This document shows, one piece after another, positions 55,301-62,694 of a stretch of 64,000 bases of DNA. The translations under genes and the position numbers were made by a program. Origin of the DNA: Sphingomonas sp. S2M10 (GTDB lineage Bacteria; Pseudomonadota; Alphaproteobacteria; Sphingomonadales; Sphingomonadaceae); NCBI RefSeq assembly GCF_012650175.1, contig NZ_JAAILI010000040.1, forward strand, positions 1 through 64,000. The letters are read 5' to 3'. The notes beneath the pieces were generated by a model. It had not been told where the DNA came from. It searched no databases and worked only from the letters and a program-made list of their open reading frames with translations. Every line of letters starts with the position of its first letter. Position 1 is the stretch's first letter.

Positions 55301-55315
55301 TGGCACGCCCCTTGC
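55301..55315 (+). promoter_or_regulatory. Sigma-54 promoter of glnK-amtB
   Basis: TGGCAC-N5-TTGC at 55301-55315 is an exact -24/-12 (RpoN) promoter. It lies 37 bp upstream of the glnK ATG, so transcription should begin near 55327. RpoN/NtrC control of glnK-amtB under nitrogen limitation is well established in other proteobacteria. Confidence 0.88.
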
Positions 55316-55352
55316 GAAGTTGCTCACCGGGACAACCGCCAGAGGGGGCGAC

Positions 55353-55691
55353 ATGAAGCTCATCATCGCCATCATCAAACCCTTCAAGCTCGACGAGGTG
55401 CGCGAGGCGCTCACCACCGTGGGGGTGACGGGGATGACCGTCACCGAAGTGAAGGGCTTCGGCCGCCAGAAGGGCCAGACCGAGATCTATCGCGGCGCCG
55501 AGTACAGCACGAACATGGTGCCGAAGATCAAGATCGAGGTCGCCGTCGGCAGCGATCTGGCCGACCGCGCCGTGGAGGCGATCCAGGCGGCGGCGAGCAC
55601 CGGCGCGATCGGTGACGGCAAGATCTTCGTCCTCGACATGGGCCAGGCCGTACGCATCCGCACCGGCGAGACCGACGAGACGGCGCTGTGA
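55353..55691 (+). CDS. glnK: P-II nitrogen regulatory protein GlnK
   Basis: This trimeric signal protein senses 2-oxoglutarate and ATP/ADP and blocks AmtB. The 112-aa protein begins MKLIIAIIKPFKLDEVREAL and has the T-loop GFGRQKGQTEIYRGAEY with uridylylation Tyr51, and the C-terminal GAIGDGKIFVLDMGQAVRIR. ATG 55353 follows AGAGGGGG. The next gene is amtB. Confidence 0.96.
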   Translation: MKLIIAIIKPFKLDEVREALTTVGVTGMTVTEVKGFGRQKGQTEIYRGAEYSTNMVPKIKIEVAVGSDLADRAVEAIQAAASTGAIGDGKIFVLDMGQAVRIRTGETDETAL

Positions 55692-55705
55692 GCAAGGGGG
55701 TAGCA

Positions 55706-57130
55706 ATGAAGCAAGGATGGAAGACCGCCGGGCTCGCGCTCGGCGCGGCCGCGCTGGTCGCGGCGATGCCCGCCTGGGCGCAGACCGCACTGATCAAGGC
55801 GCCCGACGCCGCCCAGCAGGCGACGATGGTCAACAAGGGCGACACCAGCTGGATGCTGATCTCCTCGGCGCTGGTGCTGATGATGTCGGTGCCGGCGCTG
55901 GCGCTGTTCTATGGCGGCCTGGTCCGCACCAAGAACATGCTCTCGGTGCTGATGCAGGTGTTCATGATCGTCTCGGTCGCCTCGCTGGTCTGGGTGAGCT
56001 GGGGCTATTCGATCGCGTTCACCAGCGGCGGCGACAACCACTTCTTCGGCGGGCTCTCCAAGGCGTTCCTGGTGGGCGTGAGCGCGAGCACCTATGCCGC
56101 GACCTTCTCGAACAACGTCTACATCCCCGAATTCGCCTTCGTCTGCTTCCAGATGACCTTCGCCTGCATCACGCCGGCGCTGATCGTCGGTGCCTTTGCG
56201 GAGCGCGTGAAGTTCACGCCGCTGATCATCTTCACCGTGCTGTGGATGACGCTGGCCTATTTCCCGATTGCGCACATGGTCTGGTACTGGGCGGGCCCCG
56301 ACTTCCTCGTCGATGCGCCGACCGACTATGGCTATCTCTGGGGCCTGGGCGCGCTCGATTTCGCCGGCGGCACCGTCGTCCACATCAATGCGGGCATTGC
56401 CGGCCTGGTCGGCTGTCTCGTGATCGGCAAGCGCGTGGGCTTCAAGAGCGAGCCGATGCCGCCGCACTCACTGACCATGACCATGATCGGCGCCTCGCTG
56501 CTGTGGGTGGGCTGGTTCGGCTTCAACGCCGGTTCCAACCTCGAATCGAACGGCGTGACCGCGGTGGCCTTCATCAACACCTTCGTCGCCACCGCTGCCG
56601 CGGCGGTGAGCTGGGCGGTGATCGAGCAGGTCGTGCACAAGAAGCCGTCGCTGCTGGGCGGGGTGACCGGTGCGGTCGCCGGCCTCGTCGCGATCACCCC
56701 GGCCTCGGGTTTCGCCGCGCCGATGACCTCGATCCTGCTCGGCCTGATCGTCTCGCCGATCTGCTTCTTCTTCGTCACCACGGTGAAGAACAAGCTGAAA
56801 TATGACGACTCGCTCGACGTGTTCGGCGTCCACTGCGTGGGCGGCATCATCGGCGCGCTCGGCACCGCGATCGTCGCCGACCCGGCGCTCGGCGGGCAGG
56901 GCGTGATCGACTACACCCAGTTCCCGGCGGTTCCGGCCGCCAGCTACAGCATCGCTACCCAGCTGCTCGTGCAGCTGAAGGCGGTGGGCATCACCCTGGT
57001 CTGGTCGGGCGCGGTGTCGGCGGTCCTCTTCTACGGCCTCAAGCTCACCATGGGTATCCGCCCCTCGAAGGAAGTCGAAGTCGAAGGGCTCGACATCAAC
57101 GAGCATGGCGAGCGCGCCTATAATTACTGA
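55706..57130 (+). CDS. amtB: Ammonium transporter AmtB
   Basis: This trimeric inner-membrane ammonium channel has 474 aa with a signal peptide (ALGAAALVAAMPAWAQ) and eleven membrane segments. Signatures: ALFYGGLVRTKNMLSVLMQ, the pore His in VVHINAGIAGLVG, WFGFNAGSNLESNG and the second pore His in DVFGVHCVGGIIGALG. ATG 55706 is preferred; GTG 55688 is in frame. It is followed by an intrinsic terminator. Confidence 0.95.
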   Translation: MKQGWKTAGLALGAAALVAAMPAWAQTALIKAPDAAQQATMVNKGDTSWMLISSALVLMMSVPALALFYGGLVRTKNMLSVLMQVFMIVSVASLVWVSWGYSIAFTSGGDNHFFGGLSKAFLVGVSASTYAATFSNNVYIPEFAFVCFQMTFACITPALIVGAFAERVKFTPLIIFTVLWMTLAYFPIAHMVWYWAGPDFLVDAPTDYGYLWGLGALDFAGGTVVHINAGIAGLVGCLVIGKRVGFKSEPMPPHSLTMTMIGASLLWVGWFGFNAGSNLESNGVTAVAFINTFVATAAAAVSWAVIEQVVHKKPSLLGGVTGAVAGLVAITPASGFAAPMTSILLGLIVSPICFFFVTTVKNKLKYDDSLDVFGVHCVGGIIGALGTAIVADPALGGQGVIDYTQFPAVPAASYSIATQLLVQLKAVGITLVWSGAVSAVLFYGLKLTMGIRPSKEVEVEGLDINEHGERAYNY

Positions 57131-57196
57131 CAAGTTCGGGCGTCGCGCAGCCTCTCCTGGCGCGGCGCCCCACCGAGGTTCCTCCTGCGGACGACT

Positions 57197-57227
57197 GGGC
57201 TGGTGGGCAACCACCAGCCCATTTTTT
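57197..57227 (+). terminator. Intrinsic terminator after amtB
   Basis: A perfect 10-bp stem GGGCTGGTGG / CCACCAGCCC (57197-57206 with 57211-57220), a GCAA tetraloop and six T residues follow amtB by 66 bp. Confidence 0.92.
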
Positions 57228-57266
57228 GTGCTTGGGGAAGACGGGCCGAGCGCTGCAATGCGCGTT

Positions 57267-57384
57267 CCCCTCCCGCTTGTGGGAGGGGCTGGGGGAGGGG
57301 CTATGAGGGTCGCGGGGCGACGACGTCGCGGAAGGAACCGACACGTCGGTCCCTCCCCCGAGCCCTCCCGCAAGCGGGAGGGGA
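57267..57384. repeat. GC-rich palindromic intergenic repeat, copy 4
   Basis: It runs from CCCCTCCCGCTTGTGGGAGG to GCCCTCCCGCAAGCGGGAGG, with a GGGGCTGGGGGAGGGG arm pairing with CCCTCCCCCGAGCCCTC and an inner ACGACGTCG / CGACACGTCG hairpin region. It is the same family as 14726 and 32254 and lies between convergent genes. Confidence 0.75.
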
Positions 57385-57394
57385 GAAGAAAGAC

Positions 57395-57820
57395 TCAGCG
57401 CCCGGACAGCTGCTCCAGCGCCGGTCGGATGCCGGACAGGTCGTAGCCCGCCCCCGCGCCCTTCGCGACCAATGCGTCGGGCTCGCCGCCCTTGTACGCC
57501 GTGGCCAGCGCCCAGAGGTTGCACGAGCGCGTGCCGGAGCGGCAGTACGCCAGCACCGGCCCCTGGGCCGAACGCAGCGCCTCGGCCATCGCCTCCACCT
57601 GCGCCATCGAGAAACCGCCCGGGGTCACCGGGATCGCGGTATAGCCCAGCCCTGCCGCCTCGGCCGCCTCGGCGATCTCGGCGCCGCTCGGCTGGCCATA
57701 TTCCTCGCCCTCGGGGCGATTGTTGATGATGTGGGCAAAGCCCGCCGCCGCGAGCGCGGGCACGTCCTCGGGGCGGATCTGCGGGGCCACCGAGATGCTT
57801 TCGTCGATCTTGTTGGGCAT
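57395..57820 (-). CDS. TIGR01244 family sulfur transferase / phosphatase-like protein
   Basis: The 141-aa protein has a dual-specificity-phosphatase-like fold with the CX5R loop LAYCRSGTRSCNLWAL near residue 92 and the N-terminal SVAPQIRPEDVPALAAAGF. Family members are linked to sulfide handling (beta-lactamase-hydrolase-like domain). The exact reaction is not known. Confidence 0.85.
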   Translation of the reverse strand: MPNKIDESISVAPQIRPEDVPALAAAGFAHIINNRPEGEEYGQPSGAEIAEAAEAAGLGYTAIPVTPGGFSMAQVEAMAEALRSAQGPVLAYCRSGTRSCNLWALATAYKGGEPDALVAKGAGAGYDLSGIRPALEQLSGR

Positions 57821-57884
57821 GGCAGGTCCTTCTTCTGGTTCCAGCGCGAGGCTGTAGCGCGCCTGCCGGGCAGGCGGAAGCCGA

Positions 57885-59654
57885 TCAGAACTGGCGGAGG
57901 ACGTTCAGGAAGTCCTGCCCATAGGCATCGAGCTTGCGCGCGCCGACACCGGAGAGTTGCCCCATCTCCGCCAGCGACGATGGGCGCACCATCGCCATGT
58001 CGCGCAGCACCGAATCATGGAAGATCACATAAGGCGGAAGGCCCGTCTCCTGCGCGATCTCGCGGCGCTTCGCCCGCAGCGCCTCGAACAGCGGGTTGCC
58101 GACCGGGTTCGGCACCGAACCCTTCGCCCCGCGGCGACGCCGCTCGCGCTTGGGCGGCAGGACCAGCTCCAGCTTCGCCTCGCCCTTGAGGATCGCCCGC
58201 GCTTCGGGGCCAAACTCCAGCCCGCCATGTTCGTTGGTGCGCAGCGCATCGCGCAGCAGCAGCGCCCGCGACACCGGCTTGAGCATCGCCACCTCATCGC
58301 CGTCGACGATGCCGAACACCGAGAGCTTCTCATGCCCGTTCATCAGGCTGCGCTCGCTCGAAACCCCGGTAAGGATGCCCTCGATATAGCCGACGCCGTA
58401 GAGCATCCCGGTGCGGAACACCGCGGAGAGGAATTTCTGCGCGGTCACGCTCGCGTCGATCGCCGCGGGCGGATGGAGGCAGTTGTCGCAATTGCCGCAG
58501 GTCTCGGGCGCATCCTCGCCAAAATGCCGCAAGAGGATGCGGCGGCGACACCCCGCCGTCTCGACCAGCGCACCCAGCGCCGTCAGCCGCGCGCGCTCGC
58601 CGGGCTGGCGCGAGGGCTCGACCTCGCCGATCCGCTGGCGGGCGCGCGCGAAATCATCGGCGCCCCAGAAAAGATGCGCGACCGACGGATCGCCGTCGCG
58701 GCCGGCGCGGCCGGTTTCCTGGTAATAGGCCTCGATCGACTTAGGCAGCCCGGCATGCGCGACGAAACGCACATCGGGCTTGTCGATTCCCATGCCGAAC
58801 GCAACCGTGGCGACCACCACCATGTCCTCGCTTGCGACGAACTGCGCCTGGTTGCGGCGGCGCACCTCGGGATCGAGCCCGGCATGATAGGGGAGCACCG
58901 GTCGCCCGGTCTCCGCTGCCAGCTTCTCGGCGAGCTGCTCCACGCCCTTGCGGGTCTGGGCATAGACGATGCCCGGGCCGGGGTTCTCGGCAACCACGTC
59001 GATGATCTGCCGCGTCGTGTTCTCGCGCGGGGCGATATGGTAGCGGATGTTCGGCCGATCGAAGCCGGCGACGATCAGGCCGTCTTCGGGAATGCCCAGC
59101 TGTTCGAGGATGTCGGCGCGGGTATGCGCGTCGGCGGTGGCGGTCAGCGCCAGCCGCGGCACCTCGGGGAAGCGATCGAGCAGCGGGCGCAGCAGCCGGT
59201 AGTCGGGGCGGAAATCATGCCCCCATTCGGACACGCAATGCGCCTCGTCGATCGCGAACAGGCTGAGCGGCGCCTGGGTCAGCAGGTTGCGGAATCCCTC
59301 GCCCGAGGCGCGCTCGGGCGCGATGTAGAGCAGGTCGAGCTGGCCGGCGCGAAAGCGCTCGATCGTCTCCGCACGATTGTCGTCGACGCTGGTAAGCGTG
59401 GCGGCGCGGATGCCCACCGCCTCGGCGGCGCGCAGCTGGTCGTGCATCAGCGCGATCAGCGGGCTGACCACCACGCAGGTCCCCTCCAGCATCACCGAGG
59501 GCAGCTGATAGGTGAGCGACTTGCCCGCGCCGGTGGGCATCACCGCGAGCGTGCGCCGGCCCGCCATGACGCGGTCGACCACCGCGCCCTGCACGCCGCG
59601 AAACGTGTCATAGCCGAAAACCCGGCGGAGATGTTCAATGGAATCGGGACGCAT
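57885..59654 (-). CDS. recQ: ATP-dependent DNA helicase RecQ
   Basis: A 3'-5' helicase for recombination and fork repair. Motifs in order: FGYDTFRGVQGAVVDRV, Walker A MPTGAGKSLTYQLP, the DEAH-type FAIDEAHCVSEWG, GIVYAQTRKGVEQLAEKL, QETGRAGRDGDPS, then the zinc-binding CRRRILLRHFGE ... CGNCDNC and a C-terminal HRDC domain (MAMVRPSSLAEMGQLSGVG). ATG 59654 gives 589 aa; ATG 59663 or a start at 59699 is possible. Confidence 0.95.
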   Translation of the reverse strand: MRPDSIEHLRRVFGYDTFRGVQGAVVDRVMAGRRTLAVMPTGAGKSLTYQLPSVMLEGTCVVVSPLIALMHDQLRAAEAVGIRAATLTSVDDNRAETIERFRAGQLDLLYIAPERASGEGFRNLLTQAPLSLFAIDEAHCVSEWGHDFRPDYRLLRPLLDRFPEVPRLALTATADAHTRADILEQLGIPEDGLIVAGFDRPNIRYHIAPRENTTRQIIDVVAENPGPGIVYAQTRKGVEQLAEKLAAETGRPVLPYHAGLDPEVRRRNQAQFVASEDMVVVATVAFGMGIDKPDVRFVAHAGLPKSIEAYYQETGRAGRDGDPSVAHLFWGADDFARARQRIGEVEPSRQPGERARLTALGALVETAGCRRRILLRHFGEDAPETCGNCDNCLHPPAAIDASVTAQKFLSAVFRTGMLYGVGYIEGILTGVSSERSLMNGHEKLSVFGIVDGDEVAMLKPVSRALLLRDALRTNEHGGLEFGPEARAILKGEAKLELVLPPKRERRRRGAKGSVPNPVGNPLFEALRAKRREIAQETGLPPYVIFHDSVLRDMAMVRPSSLAEMGQLSGVGARKLDAYGQDFLNVLRQF

Positions 59655-59757
59655 GGCTGCCATCAGACTGCCCGGCAAAATGCTTGCACTGTCGAGCAAA
59701 TGTTAACTTGTCCTACTGTAGTAGCCCGAATGGGCCGGGGGGCGCAAACGTACGAGG

Positions 59758-60276
59758 ATGAAAACGATGCCACTTGAGCCCGATGAACCTGCCCGCATCG
59801 CCGAGCTCAAAGGCTATGGCGTCCTTGATACGCCGAACGAGGCGGAGTTCGACGCGATCGTTCGCGAGGCTGCCGCGGCGCTGGGGGTGCCCATCGCGCT
59901 GATCTCGCTCATCGACGAGAACCGGCAATGGTTCAAGGCGCGCGTCGGGTTGGAGCCGCAGGAGACGCCGCGCTCCATTTCCTTCTGCACCCATGCGATC
60001 CGCGGGCCCGATGTGTTCGTGGTCAACGACGCCAAGGCCGATCCACGCTTTTCGGAGAACCCGCTGGTCACCGGCGACCCCAATATCCGCTTCTATGCCG
60101 GCGCACCGCTGCGCACGTCCACGGGCAAGCGGATCGGCACGCTGTGCGTGATCGATCGCATGGCACGCCCCCAGCTGACCGAGGAGGATATCGCGCGCCT
60201 CACGCTTCTCGCCGACAAGACGATGGAGGCGCTGGAGCGCCGCCGCCAGCGCCGGAATGCCGCCGACGCGGCCTGA
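59758..60276 (+). CDS. GAF domain-containing protein
   Basis: A 172-aa stand-alone GAF domain: EAAAALGVPIALISLIDENR, SISFCTHAIRGPDVFVVNDA, PNIRFYAGAPLRTSTGKRIG and TLCVIDRMARPQLTEED. It may bind a small ligand or act in signalling, but no output domain is attached. It diverges from recQ. Confidence 0.88.
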   Translation: MKTMPLEPDEPARIAELKGYGVLDTPNEAEFDAIVREAAAALGVPIALISLIDENRQWFKARVGLEPQETPRSISFCTHAIRGPDVFVVNDAKADPRFSENPLVTGDPNIRFYAGAPLRTSTGKRIGTLCVIDRMARPQLTEEDIARLTLLADKTMEALERRRQRRNAADAA

Positions 60277-60351
60277 TCCGAAACAACCACCCACAGATTT
60301 CGTGGGGCGCACCCTTGCCGCTGCCCCCCCTGATCCGGCAAAGCGGCGGCG

Positions 60352-61803
60352 ATGACCGTCAGCGTGGACATGGGCGTCGACGGCACGGGCAGCCCCGTGC
60401 CGGTCGATCTGGAGGAGTTGCTTGCGACTCGATTGCTCGTCCAGGGCAATTCCGGCTCGGGCAAGTCGCATTTGCTCCGCCGCCTGCTCGAACAGTCCGC
60501 GGGGCATGTCCAGCAGGTGGTGATCGATCCCGAGGGCGATTTCGTCACGCTCTCCGATCGCTATGGCCATCTCGCGATCGAGGCGGTGGACCATAGCGAG
60601 CGCGACGTCGCCCGCTTCGCCGCGCGCATCCGCGAGCATCGCGCCTCGGTGGTGCTGAGCCTGGAAGGGCTGGAGGCGGAAGGCCAGATGCGCTGCGCCG
60701 CCACCTTCCTCAATGCGCTGTTCGACGCGCCGCGCGACCATTGGTATCCGGCGCTGGTGGTGGTCGACGAGGCCCAGCTGTTCGCTCCGGCAGGCGGCGG
60801 CGAAGTGGCGGAAGAGGTGCGCCGCGCCTCACTTTCCGCGATGACCAACCTGATGTGCCGCGGCCGCAAGCGCGGGCTGGCCGGCGTGATCGCGACGCAG
60901 CGGCTGGCCAAGCTCGCCAAGAACGTGGCGGCGGAAGCGTCGAACTTCCTGATGGGCCGCACCTTTCTCGACATCGACATGCAGCGCGCCGCCGATCTGC
61001 TCGGCATGGAACGCCGCCAGGCCGAGGCGATCCGCGACCTCGCCCGCGGGCATTTCCTCGGGCTCGGCCCGGCGATCACGCGGCGGCCGGTGGCGATCCG
61101 CATCGGATCGGTGGAAACCAGCGCGCGCAGCTCGTCGCCGAAGCTGACCCCGCTGCCCCAGGCGCCGACCGAAGAGATCAAGGACCTGCTGCTCGCCCCC
61201 GCCGAGCCCGAATGGGTGCCCCCGGCGCCGCCGCCCGCGCCCAGCTATGCGCATTCGGAGACGATGCTCGAGGCGCTGGCCCGCTCGGTGCCCGCGCCGA
61301 TGGAGGTGGAGCCGGACCGCGACCCGGCGGAAGTCGCCGGCCTCGTCGCCGATGTGCTGCGCGCGATCGTCGAGGACGAGCAGTCGATGCTGCGCTCGCC
61401 TTCGGTGCTGTACCAGGATTTCCAGGTGCGCTGTCGGATGGTAGGGCTGAATCGCCCGCCGCTGGACCTCTCCGGCTTCGTCCGCCGCCTCTCGGCGGCC
61501 CGCGCCGGCATCCATGGCGATCCCGACGAGGATTGGGCGCAGGCGCTCGAGGCGGCGCGGGCGCTGCCCGACGACATGCTGGGCCCGTTCCTGCTCGTCG
61601 CCAAGGCGGCGCGCGAGGGGCTGCCCTGCCCCAGCGATACCGATATCGCGACCAGCTACGGCACCAGCTCGCTGGGCCGCGTACGGCGGCTGATGCAATA
61701 TATCGAGAGCAAGGGGCTGTTCGTCACCCGCGTCGACCTGTCGGGCAAGCGCTCGATCACGATTCCCAGGCTCGGCTGGACCACGCAGGCGTCGGACGGC
61801 TGA
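60352..61803 (+). CDS. HerA-like ATP-binding protein (DUF87 type)
   Basis: The 483-aa protein has Walker A LVQGNSGSGKSHLLRRL near residue 31, VVIDPEGDFVTL, Walker B ALVVVDEAQLFAP near 137 and MCRGRKRGLAGVIATQRLAK, as in the HerA/FtsK-like superfamily of DNA-pumping ATPases. The C-terminal ~200 residues (from ~280) include a Pro-rich linker and a winged-helix-like end (ATSYGTSSLGRVRRLMQYIE). No NurA partner adjoins it. Role unknown. Confidence 0.85.
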   Translation: MTVSVDMGVDGTGSPVPVDLEELLATRLLVQGNSGSGKSHLLRRLLEQSAGHVQQVVIDPEGDFVTLSDRYGHLAIEAVDHSERDVARFAARIREHRASVVLSLEGLEAEGQMRCAATFLNALFDAPRDHWYPALVVVDEAQLFAPAGGGEVAEEVRRASLSAMTNLMCRGRKRGLAGVIATQRLAKLAKNVAAEASNFLMGRTFLDIDMQRAADLLGMERRQAEAIRDLARGHFLGLGPAITRRPVAIRIGSVETSARSSSPKLTPLPQAPTEEIKDLLLAPAEPEWVPPAPPPAPSYAHSETMLEALARSVPAPMEVEPDRDPAEVAGLVADVLRAIVEDEQSMLRSPSVLYQDFQVRCRMVGLNRPPLDLSGFVRRLSAARAGIHGDPDEDWAQALEAARALPDDMLGPFLLVAKAAREGLPCPSDTDIATSYGTSSLGRVRRLMQYIESKGLFVTRVDLSGKRSITIPRLGWTTQASDG

Positions 61804-61806
61804 GGC

Positions 61807-62481
61807 TCAGCGGCGGTGCAGCCGGGCGTTGAGCGCGAACATGCACAGCGCCCAGACCGCGCCGAAGCACCAGCCGGCCAGCACGTCCGACGGCCAGTGA
61901 ACGCCGAGGAAGACGCGGCTGCACCCGATCAGGAGCACCAGCAGCACGGCGAGCGCCAGCAGATAGGCGCGCGCCCAGCGGCTCGCCTGGGTCCGCGCGA
62001 CCATCACGCCGAGGGTGAGATACACCGCCGCGGCGATCATCGCGTGGCCGCTGGGGAAGCTGGCGCTGGAAACCTCTGCGAGATGCGGCACCACGTCCGG
62101 CCGGGGACGGTGGAGGAAGAGCTTGAGCAGCGCGTTAATCACCGACGCACCGATCAGCGATCCGCCGAGCAGCAGCGCCTCGGCGCGCTTGCCGAACGCG
62201 GCCAGGAAGATCAGCGTCGCGGCGCCCGCGAGCCAGAGGACGGTGTAGCCTCCGAGCGCGCTGATATCGATCGCCGACTGGAGCAGCCAGGCCGGGCCGA
62301 TCGGGGTGCCGAGGTCGCCAGGGCGGCGCAAGGCCAAGAGCAGCGCGGGGTCGAACGCGAACCCGCTGGCGAAACGCAGGCAGAGAAAGGCCGCAAGTCC
62401 CGCCAGCGACAGGCCCAGCAGGGCAAGCGCCGGCCACAGCCATTGGCGGTTGGACGGTTGAAGCGGGTTGGAATCGGCCAT
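61807..62481 (-). CDS. PAP2-family phosphatase
   Basis: The 224-aa membrane protein has about six hydrophobic segments and the three PAP2 motifs: KLFLHRPRPDV, SFPSGHAMIAAAVYL and CSRVFLGVHWPSDVLAG. It would dephosphorylate a lipid phosphate or polyprenyl pyrophosphate at the inner membrane. It is convergent with the HerA-like gene (3-bp gap). Confidence 0.92.
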   Translation of the reverse strand: MADSNPLQPSNRQWLWPALALLGLSLAGLAAFLCLRFASGFAFDPALLLALRRPGDLGTPIGPAWLLQSAIDISALGGYTVLWLAGAATLIFLAAFGKRAEALLLGGSLIGASVINALLKLFLHRPRPDVVPHLAEVSSASFPSGHAMIAAAVYLTLGVMVARTQASRWARAYLLALAVLLVLLIGCSRVFLGVHWPSDVLAGWCFGAVWALCMFALNARLHRR

Positions 62482-62553
62482 GCTGCTCGCGTTTTTGAAG
62501 GCGGGAGCGCTACTGCATAGGCAGCTACAGGGCGCAGCGCCTCAAAAAACCAT

Positions 62554-62651
62554 CGTCATCCCCGCGAAAGCGGGGATCCATTCGCCTGTGCGCTGGGGGT
62601 AAAGTACCGCAGCATCAGCGCCAATGGATCCCCGCCTTCGCGGGGATGACG
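62554..62651. repeat. Second palindromic repeat family (CGTCATCCCCGCGAAAGCGG)
   Basis: Inverted arms CGTCATCCCCGCGAAAGCGG and CCGCCTTCGCGGGGATGACG flank a ~40-nt centre, and ATCCATT / AATGGAT extends the pairing. Each arm is itself a hairpin (CCCCGC-GAAA-GCGGGG). Such elements occur between genes in many sphingomonads. Confidence 0.7.
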
Positions 62652-62694
62652 TGGTAGGACCACCGCGACAGAGCCCCCGACGGCGAAGAAGGAC

